In this document: positions 27,074 to 35,174 of the stretch, piece by piece
How the letters are laid out: every line of letters begins with the position of its first letter
Position numbering within the stretch: position 1 is the first letter of the stretch
DNA from: Herbaspirillum chlorophenolicum
GTDB lineage: Bacteria; Pseudomonadota; Gammaproteobacteria; Burkholderiales; Burkholderiaceae_D
Assembly (NCBI RefSeq): GCF_001189955.1
Contig: NZ_LFLT01000021.1
Coordinates: 1 to 64,000 of the forward strand
Direction of reading: 5' to 3'
DNA length: 64,000 bases
Notes under the pieces: model-generated
Told to the model about the DNA's origin: nothing
Seen by the model: only the letters and a program-made list of their open reading frames with translations
Database searches by the model: none
Translations under genes and position numbers: made by a program

Positions 27074-27838
27074 TCAGACAATGGCGTAGCGCTTTTCCAG
27101 CGACCGCGTCCACTTGGCAATCGGCGCGCAGTAGGCAAAGAAAAGCACCAGCAGCAACCCATACACCGGCATCAGCAAGGCCGGGCTGTTTTCCGCCGAC
27201 AGCACCGAGCGCGCCACGGTCACGCTGTCTTCCACGCCGACGATCGATACCAGGGGCGTCGCCATCATCAGCACGGCATAGGCGTTCATCCACGGCGGCA
27301 CCATGCGCTTGACGGCTTGCGGCAGGATGACCAGCTTCAAGGTCTGCCAACGGCTCAGCGCCAGCGCATCGGCGGCCTCCCATTGTCCCGACTGCAAGGA
27401 CTGGATACCGCCGCGCACCACTTCCGAGACATTGCCCATGACCGGCAAGGTCAGGCCGATGATGCCCTTGACCCAGCCCGGGAACGGCACCGAAATACCG
27501 AATACGCTGAACTGGTTGGGCAACAGCATCACGCAGAAGAACAGCAGCACCAGCCAGGGCGCATTGCGGAAGAACTGCGTCGTCCAGCTGGAGAACTTGC
27601 GCGTCAGGCCCGCCTGTGCGATCTGGCCGATACCCAATACGGCGCCGAGTACCGTGCCCAGCGCCATCGACGCAAAGCTGATGCCCACGTCTACGGCAAA
27701 CCCCTTGAGCAGCAGCGGAATCCACTTCACCAGTGCGGTCACCGAGGCTTCGCCGGTGCTGGCCAGTGCCGGTGCACAAGCCGCCATGCCAATGGCCGCG
27801 AGGAGCCATGTCGATTTCAAAGAATTGGCAGATTTCAT
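27074..27838 (-). CDS. Amino-acid ABC transporter permease
   Basis: 254 residues starting at the ATG at 27838 that overlaps the stop of the preceding permease (ATGA). It has an N-terminal hydrophobic, signal-like segment and then about five membrane helices. The EAA loop EAADALALSRWQTLKLVILPQAVKR is the ATPase contact of HisM/GlnP permeases. It is one of a heteromeric pair. The unusual N-terminal segment ending in ALA may be a cleaved signal. Confidence 0.9.
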   Translation of the reverse strand: MKSANSLKSTWLLAAIGMAACAPALASTGEASVTALVKWIPLLLKGFAVDVGISFASMALGTVLGAVLGIGQIAQAGLTRKFSSWTTQFFRNAPWLVLLFFCVMLLPNQFSVFGISVPFPGWVKGIIGLTLPVMGNVSEVVRGGIQSLQSGQWEAADALALSRWQTLKLVILPQAVKRMVPPWMNAYAVLMMATPLVSIVGVEDSVTVARSVLSAENSPALLMPVYGLLLVLFFAYCAPIAKWTRSLEKRYAIV

Positions 27839-28572
27839 GCTCGCCCCCATCCCGGCACTGCGGTGACTTGTTCGATCTTGTGCATCATCCAGGTGAAGGC
27901 ACCGATGACCACCATGTAAAACACCAGAAGCACCACCATCATTTCCATGGCGTTCAGGCTTTCCGACCAGATTTGCGACGAGGCATAAAGCAGCTCGGGT
28001 ACGGCGATCGCAAAGGCATTGGTGGTGGTCTTGATCAGGTTGACCAGATTGTTGTTGAGGCCCGCCAGGCTGATACGCACCGCCAGCGGCAACACCACCA
28101 TGCGGAAGATCTGGCGCTGGTTCATGCCCAGCGCATCGGCTGCTTCGATCGTCGATCTGGGCACCGCTTCGATGCCGGAACGAAAAATCTCCACATTGAA
28201 CGCGCCGGCGTACAGCGTGAGCGAAGCAATCGCCCAGGTGACGTTGCCCAGCAGCGGCTGCGACTGGCCGGCCAATGATCCCAGCGCTGGGCCGAGTGCG
28301 AAGTAGAAGAAATACAGCTGCACCAGCGGCGGCGTATTGCGGAACAACTGCACATAGCCATCCACGATGCGCCGCGTGGCCTTCCCGCCCACGAACTGCA
28401 GATAGGCGCCAATGGCGCCTACCGCCAGGCTGCCGATGATCGATGCCAGCGACAGCCAGACGGTGTACTGGATCCCTTGCAGGAATTGCGCCTGGTCGTA
28501 ACTGTCGTAGAAGATGGAAAAATTGAGGTGGTGCGTGGCATTCAATTGCCTGAAGAATTCGGCGACATCCAT
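27835..28572 (-). CDS. Amino-acid ABC transporter permease
   Basis: 245 residues with five to six membrane helices, the NTPPLVQLYFFYFALGP motif of HisQ/GlnP permeases and the EAA loop EAADALGMNQRQIFRMVVLPLAVR. It is the partner of the permease that follows. The start codon overlaps the stop of the MmgE/PrpD gene by one base, so transport and metabolism genes are translated together. Confidence 0.92.
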   Translation of the reverse strand: MDVAEFFRQLNATHHLNFSIFYDSYDQAQFLQGIQYTVWLSLASIIGSLAVGAIGAYLQFVGGKATRRIVDGYVQLFRNTPPLVQLYFFYFALGPALGSLAGQSQPLLGNVTWAIASLTLYAGAFNVEIFRSGIEAVPRSTIEAADALGMNQRQIFRMVVLPLAVRISLAGLNNNLVNLIKTTTNAFAIAVPELLYASSQIWSESLNAMEMMVVLLVFYMVVIGAFTWMMHKIEQVTAVPGWGRA

Positions 28573-29960
28573 TACGTCTCCTGCAATGCGGGTTGTCCCA
28601 GCAGGCCATGTACGTCCTGTAACTGGTCAACCTGGTGAATCGTCTCCCACAACGCTCTGGCGGCGTCCTCTGCCAGCAGCGGCGCGGTGCAGTCGATGAA
28701 CTTCTGCAACAGGCGCACGTCGCCGGCGGGGTTTTGCGGCATTCCGAGTGCGGCCAGCACCGTCTTGACGACAATGCGGCCATCATGCAGACAGATTTCC
28801 ACGCGCGACGCCTCCGGGCAAGCCTCCGCTTCAGCGGCCGGCACAAGGTTCGCATCGGCCTGCAGCCGGATGCGCTGCATCAGCTGCACAAGCGCCGGAT
28901 CGGCAAGCGCCGCTGCGCTGAGGTGCTGCCTGCCCACGTCGCCATGCAGCAGCTTGCAGCCGATGGCAAAGGACATCGAGAACTGCGCCTGGTTTGGCAT
29001 CACCGGTGCGGTGTATGGCAGGCAAGCCGCCACCAGGCCCGTACCGTCACATTGCACCGATGCGACATCGGCAGCGGTGAAGCCATGTTCTTCCATCAGC
29101 ATGCCGGTTGCATCGATGGCGGCTTGCGTGGCCGAACACAGCGGATGCAATTTGTAGGCGATACCGGGATCGACCAGCGAAAAACGTTTGCCCAGCGCAT
29201 CGATGGCATCCAGCTTCAGTACGCCGCCATTGAGCGTGTCGGCAAAGCCGCGGCGGCGGCCGAAGATATTCGGTTGCACGTCCACACCTGCCGCCACTGC
29301 ATCGACGGCCTCAATTCCCAGTTTGGCCGCCATGCCGCAGAGATACGGCTTGCCGGTACTGCCATGGATAGCGCGCAAGCCCAGCGGCATGTTGGCCGCC
29401 AGGCTGATGGCGTCGGCAATCTGCGCGGCGGACAGTTTGCGCAGCTTGGCCACGCCGGCAGCTGCACCGATGACGCCCAGCGTCGTCGTGGTCCAGTGGC
29501 CTCGCTCGTACAGGCTGTCAGTCAAGGCAAGGCCGAGCGCATATTCAACTTCCACGCCGGCGACGAATGCTTCCAGAAATTGCGCGCCGGTAGCGCCCAC
29601 TTCCTGCGCCACTGCCAGCACGGCCGGCAAAACCACAGCGGTACCGTGGACGATGCCGGCATAGCTGGTGTCATCAAAATCCCAGGCATGGCAGGCGGCG
29701 CCGTTACGCAATGCGGCCGATGCCGCATCCACATGCGCAGTATCGCCTGCGACGCCACAGGCGCCGGCATGTTGCGGCAACCTTGCCACCGCTTGCGCCA
29801 CTGCGCTGCGCGTGCCGGCCAGCATCACACCGATGCCATCGGCAATGCAGTCGCGCGCCACGCGCCGTGCATCCGCCGGGATACCGGCCAGCGACAGCGC
29901 AGCTACCCACTGCGCCAGCGCCTGCCCGGCATCCCTTGCATCATTGACTGCGATACTCAT
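28572..29960 (-). CDS. MmgE/PrpD-family protein (candidate epimerase)
   Basis: 462 residues. The helical N-terminal domain contains ADGIGVMLAGTRSAVAQ and HAWDFDDTSYAGIVHGTAVVLPAVLAVAQ, and the C-terminal small domain lies about 270-400. This is the MmgE/PrpD fold, whose members include 2-methylcitrate dehydratase, cis-aconitate decarboxylase and the iminodisuccinate epimerase of Agrobacterium. There are no other methylcitrate-cycle genes here. The neighbours are an aspartase-like lyase and an amino-acid importer, so an epimerase acting on an aspartate-derived amino acid fits better. The family is certain; the reaction is inferred. It overlaps the genes on both sides. Confidence 0.85.
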   Translation of the reverse strand: MSIAVNDARDAGQALAQWVAALSLAGIPADARRVARDCIADGIGVMLAGTRSAVAQAVARLPQHAGACGVAGDTAHVDAASAALRNGAACHAWDFDDTSYAGIVHGTAVVLPAVLAVAQEVGATGAQFLEAFVAGVEVEYALGLALTDSLYERGHWTTTTLGVIGAAAGVAKLRKLSAAQIADAISLAANMPLGLRAIHGSTGKPYLCGMAAKLGIEAVDAVAAGVDVQPNIFGRRRGFADTLNGGVLKLDAIDALGKRFSLVDPGIAYKLHPLCSATQAAIDATGMLMEEHGFTAADVASVQCDGTGLVAACLPYTAPVMPNQAQFSMSFAIGCKLLHGDVGRQHLSAAALADPALVQLMQRIRLQADANLVPAAEAEACPEASRVEICLHDGRIVVKTVLAALGMPQNPAGDVRLLQKFIDCTAPLLAEDAARALWETIHQVDQLQDVHGLLGQPALQET

Positions 29961-30781
29961 TTAGCGCCTGCCTTGGTTTGCATCTCCTTCAGGAAATCGG
30001 TTTGCGGCAGGTTCCATTTCTTCTCTTCGGCGACCAGGAAGCCGGTGCGGTGCCACTCATTGACGGTCTGGCGTACGAAGTCGCCGTAGGCGCCGTTGAG
30101 TTCATTGAGCGGTACGGCAATGGCCCACAGTTGCAGGTCTTCCACCGGCAACGGGGCTTCATAGTCGGCCCACTTGGCGTCGCCACTGGCGGTAATGGAG
30201 GCCAGCAGCGTGCTGTCTTGCACGAAGCCGATACACGATCCGGTCAGCAGCGCGTTGAGCGCTTCCACATTGCCAGGGAAGGCAACAATCCTGGCGCCGT
30301 ACTTTTGCGCCACGGGGCGGTTGTAGTAGGCGCCCTGCGTACCGCAGATTTCCTTGTCCTTCAGGTCAGTCCACTTCTTGATGTTGGCGCTCTTGCGCAC
30401 CAGCAGGCTGGTACCGCCGGCGTAGTAGAACGGCTCGATGACGCCGACCACCTTGCGGCGCTGGTCATTGACCGACATGGTGGCGATCATCAGGTCGATG
30501 CGCCCCTGCTGCAGGAATTCAATCCGGTTGGCCGTCTGCACCGGCACCAGCTCCAGCTTGACCTTCAGGCGCTTGGCCAGGTCCGCGGCCAGATCCGGCT
30601 CCAGACCGACAACCTTGCCGCTCGGATCCAGATGGCCGAATGGACGGTAGTCGGTCTTGACGCCTACACGCAGCAAGCCTTCGGACTTGATGCGGTCCAG
30701 CGTCGGCGTCTGTGCCTGGACGCCTGCCATCATGGCCAGTCCGGCCGCTGCCGTGATCACGCTCAGTATCAGTTTTTTCAT
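29957..30781 (-). CDS. Amino-acid ABC transporter substrate-binding protein
   Basis: 274 residues with a signal peptide (about 1-23, ending VQAQ). The mature protein is a type-II binding fold opening with LDRIKSEGLLRVGVKTDYRPFGHLDPSGKVVGLEPDLA divided over the first lobe; the arginine- and aspartate-containing stretch RIDLMIATMSVNDQRR lies in the hinge region, as in acidic or polar amino-acid binders. It captures the substrate in the periplasm for the two permeases. Its stop overlaps the start of the MmgE/PrpD gene (ATGA). Confidence 0.9.
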   Translation of the reverse strand: MKKLILSVITAAAGLAMMAGVQAQTPTLDRIKSEGLLRVGVKTDYRPFGHLDPSGKVVGLEPDLAADLAKRLKVKLELVPVQTANRIEFLQQGRIDLMIATMSVNDQRRKVVGVIEPFYYAGGTSLLVRKSANIKKWTDLKDKEICGTQGAYYNRPVAQKYGARIVAFPGNVEALNALLTGSCIGFVQDSTLLASITASGDAKWADYEAPLPVEDLQLWAIAVPLNELNGAYGDFVRQTVNEWHRTGFLVAEEKKWNLPQTDFLKEMQTKAGAK

Positions 30782-30825
30782 GTTCGTCTCCTCAAGTGGT
30801 TGTTGGTCTTTATAGGTCTGGCTGC

Positions 30826-32226
30826 TCAGGCGTCTAACGCGGTTGACTCCCTTGTCAGCCTGATCGCTTCATCCCGGCTCAGGATGCCGCGCTCTTCGAA
30901 AACGTCGATCAGCGTGCGGCCTTCGCTGGCAGCCTGGCGCACGATCTTGCTGACCTGCGCATAGCCCAGTTTCGGAATCAGCGCGGTGGCAATCGCCGTC
31001 GAGTCCAGCAAATGGCGCTCGTTGACCTGTTCGCTGGCCTGCAGGCCGCTGATGCATTTTTCGCGGAACAGGCGGATGCCATTGGTCAGCAGATGGATCG
31101 AGTCGTACAGGCGATCCGCCACGACCGGCTCGAAGTGGTTGATCTCCAGCTGGCCGCCCTGGTTGGCCTGGGCGATACAAACGTCGTTGCCGACCACGGC
31201 ATAGCCGATCTGCATCATGCTCATGGGCAGCACCGGGTTGATCTTGCCCGGCATGATGGAGGAACCCGCCTGCACCGCCGGCAGCTCCAGTTCGCCGAGA
31301 CCGCCGTTGGGGCCGGAGGATAACAGGATCAGGTCGGAGGCAATCTTGGCGATGGAGGTCGCGCAAGTGCGTAGCTCGCCCGAGACGCGCGTGAAGGTGT
31401 CGAGGTTCTGCATGGCGTCGAAGGCATCATCGGCCGGCACGAACGGCACGCCGGTGACGCCGGACAGGTGTGCATACACGCTGGCCTTGTAGCCACGCGG
31501 CGCGCCAAAGCCGGTGCCGATGGCGGTGCCGCCCAGCGGCAGCACGCGCAGCTCATCGCGTACGGCCCTGACCTTTTCGCCCAGGCGGGCAGCCAGTGCG
31601 GCATAGCCGCCGAACGTTTGTCCAAGCAGCATCGGCTGCGCATCCTGGAAGCAGGTGCGGCCCAGATGCAGCACGTCCTTGAATTGCTCCGCCTTGGCTT
31701 GCAGGCTGGCGGCAAATGCGTCGAGTTCGTCGGCCAGGGGTGCCAGCAAGGCATAGGCGGCGATCTTCATCGCAGCGGGATAGACATCGTTGGTCGACTG
31801 CGAACGGTTGACGTGGTCGTTCGGATGGACCCGGTCGTAGCTGCCGGGCTGGCCGCCCAGCAATTGCTGCGCACGGTTGGCGACGACTTCATTGATGTTC
31901 ATGTTGGTGGAAGTGCCGCCCGAGCCTTCCATGAAATCGACCACCATGAACCGGTCGTGCTGGCCGTCGGCGATCTCGCGGCAGGCCTGGACGATAGCGG
32001 TGGCTTGCGCATCGTCGATGACCCCCATGTCGCGGTTGGCCAGTGCGGCAGCCCATTTGCACTGGGCAAAGGCGCGCACGAATTCGCGCTCGGCGCCGAT
32101 GGCATTGGTGGATACCGTCAGGTTTTCTACACCGCGAATGGTATTGACGCCGTATAGCGCATCGGATGGAATCTGGACCGTGCCCAGGTAATCTGCTTCT
32201 GAGCGATGTGTGGATGTCGCCGACAT
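30826..32226 (-). CDS. Aspartase/fumarase-superfamily lyase (aspartate ammonia-lyase-like)
   Basis: 466 residues. GTSTNMN (104-110), HPNDHVNRSQSTND (134-147) and the flexible catalytic loop GSSIMPGKIN (321-330) with its serine are all present. The overall sequence is closest in look to AspA, which releases ammonia from aspartate to give fumarate. Because it shares an operon with an MmgE/PrpD protein, it might instead split an N-substituted aspartate such as iminodisuccinate into fumarate and aspartate. It starts one base after the stop of the LysR gene, so regulator and enzyme share a transcript. Confidence 0.87.
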   Translation of the reverse strand: MSATSTHRSEADYLGTVQIPSDALYGVNTIRGVENLTVSTNAIGAEREFVRAFAQCKWAAALANRDMGVIDDAQATAIVQACREIADGQHDRFMVVDFMEGSGGTSTNMNINEVVANRAQQLLGGQPGSYDRVHPNDHVNRSQSTNDVYPAAMKIAAYALLAPLADELDAFAASLQAKAEQFKDVLHLGRTCFQDAQPMLLGQTFGGYAALAARLGEKVRAVRDELRVLPLGGTAIGTGFGAPRGYKASVYAHLSGVTGVPFVPADDAFDAMQNLDTFTRVSGELRTCATSIAKIASDLILLSSGPNGGLGELELPAVQAGSSIMPGKINPVLPMSMMQIGYAVVGNDVCIAQANQGGQLEINHFEPVVADRLYDSIHLLTNGIRLFREKCISGLQASEQVNERHLLDSTAIATALIPKLGYAQVSKIVRQAASEGRTLIDVFEERGILSRDEAIRLTRESTALDA

Positions 32227-32227
32227 G

Positions 32228-33202
32228 TTATCTCCATGAATGAATTGTTGTCATTGCGGGCAGCGCGGGATCAATCTCCCTCAACTCCCCGGTGACCTGG
32301 CTGTCGAGGATGGCTTGCACCAACCCGAATATTTCTTTTCCCAAAACGCCGTATTCGCCCTGGCCCTGCCTTGTATGCAGGTACAGCGTTCTTTCCTCGT
32401 TCAAATCCTCGATCACGTCTACTCGCACTGCGGCGGCCGAGCGGGCACCTTGCAGCAGGCACAGCGGAGTGGTCACCGCCCAGCCGAGGCCGCCTGCGAC
32501 CATCGCGGTCAGCGTGTCGGCGGTATCGACTTCCAGCCGGTGCGAGGGATTCACATCGATCCTGCGCAACGCACGTTCGGCCTGTTCCCCCAGATGCGAC
32601 TGCCGGTTGAAACGGATAATGGGCAGCGCTTTTTCCAGCGTTGCGATGTCGGCCGCAACACGGCACTTCGGCGCGGACGGCGGTGCAATCAGCATGAACC
32701 GTTCCGACATCAGCGGCTGGCTCTGGATCTCTTCCAAGTCCAGCTGCCGCGATGAAATCACCAGATCCAGCTCACGCCGCGCCAGCGCTTCGCCGAGGTT
32801 GGGCGTCAAGCCGGTGCGCACTGCCAACTGGTTGGTCACTTGCAGCAATTGCTGCACCAGATGCGTACCGCATGTCGCAGCGAACGAATCCACCAGGCCG
32901 ATGCGCAGGCTTGGCTTGGCCTCGCGGCTGGCATCGAGCACGGCGCTGCGGATGTTGCACGCATCGTCAAGCAGCGCACGTCCGCGGTTGAACAAGGCAA
33001 TGCCCGCAGGCGTGAGCGTCAATGGCCGTACCGTGCGGTTCAACAATGGCGCGCCAACACTGTCTTCCAGCATGCGGATGGTCTGGGATACCGCCGATTG
33101 CGAGATACCGAGTTTCTTCGCCGTGCGCGACATGTTGCAGTCCTGTGCCGTCGCCACAAAGATGCGAAGCGCCTGCATATCGATGAGCCGGCTGTCCTGC
33201 AT
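32228..33202 (-). CDS. LysR-type regulator of the lyase/transporter operon
   Basis: 324 residues from the ATG at 33202; the frame is open further upstream but only this part is LysR-like. Winged helix-turn-helix at about 9-68 (MSRTAKKLGISQSAVSQTIRMLED), then the effector domain containing RIGLVDSFAATCG. It is the first gene of the operon, transcribed in the same direction as its likely targets instead of divergently, so it probably controls its own promoter. It is a paralogue of the LysR at 34071-35054, with the same RIGLVDSFA motif. Confidence 0.88.
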   Translation of the reverse strand: MQDSRLIDMQALRIFVATAQDCNMSRTAKKLGISQSAVSQTIRMLEDSVGAPLLNRTVRPLTLTPAGIALFNRGRALLDDACNIRSAVLDASREAKPSLRIGLVDSFAATCGTHLVQQLLQVTNQLAVRTGLTPNLGEALARRELDLVISSRQLDLEEIQSQPLMSERFMLIAPPSAPKCRVAADIATLEKALPIIRFNRQSHLGEQAERALRRIDVNPSHRLEVDTADTLTAMVAGGLGWAVTTPLCLLQGARSAAAVRVDVIEDLNEERTLYLHTRQGQGEYGVLGKEIFGLVQAILDSQVTGELREIDPALPAMTTIHSWR

Positions 33203-33273
33203 GGTGTTGTCCCGAATTTCAATGCAGGGAGTGTAGGCAGGATTAGAAGCTGTAGATATAGTCTGAGCCGTAC

Positions 33274-33295
33274 TATTAGCAACTCTAATAATTAG
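33274..33295. promoter_or_regulatory. Nested inverted repeats upstream of the LysR operon
   Basis: TATTAG-5-CTAATA (33274-33290) shares its right arm with CTAAT-1-ATTAG (33285-33295). They sit 72-93 bases upstream of the LysR start, where a LysR protein would bind its own operon promoter. AT-rich symmetric sites of this kind suit LysR regulators. Confidence 0.45.
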
Positions 33296-33344
33296 ATGCG
33301 CAAATCCCAAAAATGGCGCAGCGGGCGAAGAAGAATTTGCACGT

Positions 33345-33382
33345 AAAAAAGCCTCCAGGCCCACCGTATGGGGCGTGGAGGC
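33345..33382 (-). terminator. Terminator of the deacylase gene (minus strand)
   Basis: On the minus strand, a stem formed by 33376-33382 with 33351-33357 (extended inward with a mismatch) is followed by six T residues (33350-33345). It lies 124 bases after the deacylase stop and separates that unit from the lyase operon. Confidence 0.75.
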
Positions 33383-33505
33383 CGTTGTGCGGCGCAAAAA
33401 TGCACGGGATAGAACTGCCCGAGTCTCCCTTGGATTCGTGCAGGATCATGCGTGACGGCCGAAACCATCATCAGGATGAGGTGCGACTTCCGCGACCTGC
33501 GTCAA

Positions 33506-34021
33506 TTATTTGGCAGGATCGAGTGACGCCCGTGCTTCAAGTGAGATCCATGACGGCACATGGTTCACGCTGTCCAGGAACTGTTCCAGCGCCTCACGGG
33601 AAATGGCGAGCGTGGCGGAGTTCTGCAGCGGATGCAACAGGAAGGCGGCCTCCCCCGCCAGGTCGGCATCGATGATGAGGCGCACTTTGCCGGCCTGGTC
33701 ATTGACCAATGCCAATGGACTGAGCGAACCGGGCCGCAAACCCAGTGCGTCGTACAGCAATTCTGCAGAAGCGAACGACAGGCGTTTGGAACCGAATGCC
33801 TTGGCCGCTGCCTTCAAATCCAGCGCCTTCGCGGCAGTGGTCATCACGAGGAAACAGGCCCCCGATTTGTCCTGCAACAGCAGGTTCTTGCAGCGCGCCC
33901 CAGTGAGCGACAAGGTGAGTTTTTCCGACTCGCCCATGTTGAGCACGGCATCGTGCTCTTCGCATTCATAGGGGAGATGTTGCGCGTCGAGTCGCGCCAG
34001 CAGTTCGGTCTTGCCAAGCAT
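33506..34021 (-). CDS. YbaK/ProX-type aminoacyl-tRNA deacylase
   Basis: 171 residues of the YbaK/EbsC fold, close to the ProXp-ala/PrdX group. Visible motifs are LTGARCKNLLLQDKSG, FLVMTT and GLRPGSLSPLALVND (a GxxPGxxSP-like motif). These free-standing editing proteins hydrolyse mischarged Ala-tRNA(Pro). It follows the second LysR by 49 bases on the same strand. Length matches the family. Confidence 0.85.
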   Translation of the reverse strand: MLGKTELLARLDAQHLPYECEEHDAVLNMGESEKLTLSLTGARCKNLLLQDKSGACFLVMTTAAKALDLKAAAKAFGSKRLSFASAELLYDALGLRPGSLSPLALVNDQAGKVRLIIDADLAGEAAFLLHPLQNSATLAISREALEQFLDSVNHVPSWISLEARASLDPAK

Positions 34022-34070
34022 GGTAATGAATCAAAAAGAAAAAGGCAGCTGCATCCACGCGGCCGGGAAA

Positions 34071-35054
34071 TTATTCATGGGTGCTTCGCTCGCCCACGGA
34101 AATGAGCTGGGCGAGACCTTCGTTGACCGCCCTCAAACGCGGCAGGAATGAAGTCTCGATGACGGTGCGCGCGGTTTCGCAGGCGTCGTCAAAGAAGGCA
34201 TTGTACTCATCGCGGCGCCCGACCAGAAACAGCGAACGCTCCAGCGCCAGTTGGCTGATGACGTGCACTTCCACATGCGATGCATACGCGATCCCTTGCA
34301 GCAGGCACATGGGCGATGTAATGGCCCAGCCAATTCCTTCCGCCACCATCGAGGTCAATGCATCCGCGTTGTCCAGCTCCAACCGGTTTGGAGAACGCAC
34401 TTCGATCCGGCGAAGGTAGCGATCAATCTGGAGCCCGACCTGGGAGTTGCGGTTGAATTTGACAATGGGGAGAACGTTTGCCAGCGAACGCAGATCCTCC
34501 AGCGTATCCAACTGCCGCCTCATGCCCTTTGGCGTGATAACGAGGTAACGCTCCGAGAAAAGGCGGTAGCGAACCACTTCGTTGGCATCCATCAACGGAT
34601 CGCTAGTGACGATGAGGTCGAGGTCACGGCGTAGCAGCGCCTCTCCCTGCTGGGGACTAAGGCCCGTGCGAATGGTCAGTTGCGTCGCCTTATCCAGCAG
34701 GCTCTTTGTGAAACCGGGTCCGCAAGTCGATGCGAATGAATCCACAAGTCCGATTCGCACGTCGGGCTTGATGCCTTGCCCTGCTTCAATCACTTGGGCC
34801 TTGAGGTTGGCAATTTCCTCGCTGAGGATCGCGCCTCTGTTGCGAAGCGCTATGCCGTACGGCGTCAGGGCCAATGGACGGGTCGTCCGGTTAATCAAAA
34901 CGACGCCCAGGTCATCCTCAAGCTGCCGCATGATCTGCGATACGGCGGACTGCGATATGCCCATGCGGGATGCTGCGGCCGACATACTGCCCTCTTCGGC
35001 AACCGCAACGAATACCTGGACGGCGTGCATATCGAGCGGCTTGTTGGGCATCAT
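34071..35054 (-). CDS. LysR-type regulator, paralogue of the lyase-operon regulator
   Basis: 327 residues with a GAGGAAAG site before the ATG pair. Helix-turn-helix region MSAAASRMGISQSAVSQIMRQLED, followed by an effector domain with RIGLVDSFASTCG and GLSPQQGEALLRRDLDLIVTS. Both stretches are closely matched in the LysR at 32228-33202, so the two arose by duplication and may respond to related ligands. Its own target is unclear; the genes nearest to it are the deacylase and kup. Confidence 0.88.
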   Translation of the reverse strand: MMPNKPLDMHAVQVFVAVAEEGSMSAAASRMGISQSAVSQIMRQLEDDLGVVLINRTTRPLALTPYGIALRNRGAILSEEIANLKAQVIEAGQGIKPDVRIGLVDSFASTCGPGFTKSLLDKATQLTIRTGLSPQQGEALLRRDLDLIVTSDPLMDANEVVRYRLFSERYLVITPKGMRRQLDTLEDLRSLANVLPIVKFNRNSQVGLQIDRYLRRIEVRSPNRLELDNADALTSMVAEGIGWAITSPMCLLQGIAYASHVEVHVISQLALERSLFLVGRRDEYNAFFDDACETARTVIETSFLPRLRAVNEGLAQLISVGERSTHE

Positions 35055-35174
35055 GCTCTTTCCTCAAACGGGTTGATAAATATCGCGATTATTCATCAAA
35101 CCCGTCTTGCGACGCACGGAGTTTCTTACGCCGCCTCAAGGAATGCATGATGCCGCCCCGCGGTCAGACAGCGA

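Noticed and set aside
27074..28855. A 593-codon minus-strand frame covering both permeases
   Set aside because: Only the last 254 codons are permease-like; the first part is out of frame with the second permease, so this is not a fusion.
28635..30089. A 484-codon plus-strand frame opposite the MmgE/PrpD gene
   Set aside because: Shadow frame of a recognised gene, with no ribosome site or family features.
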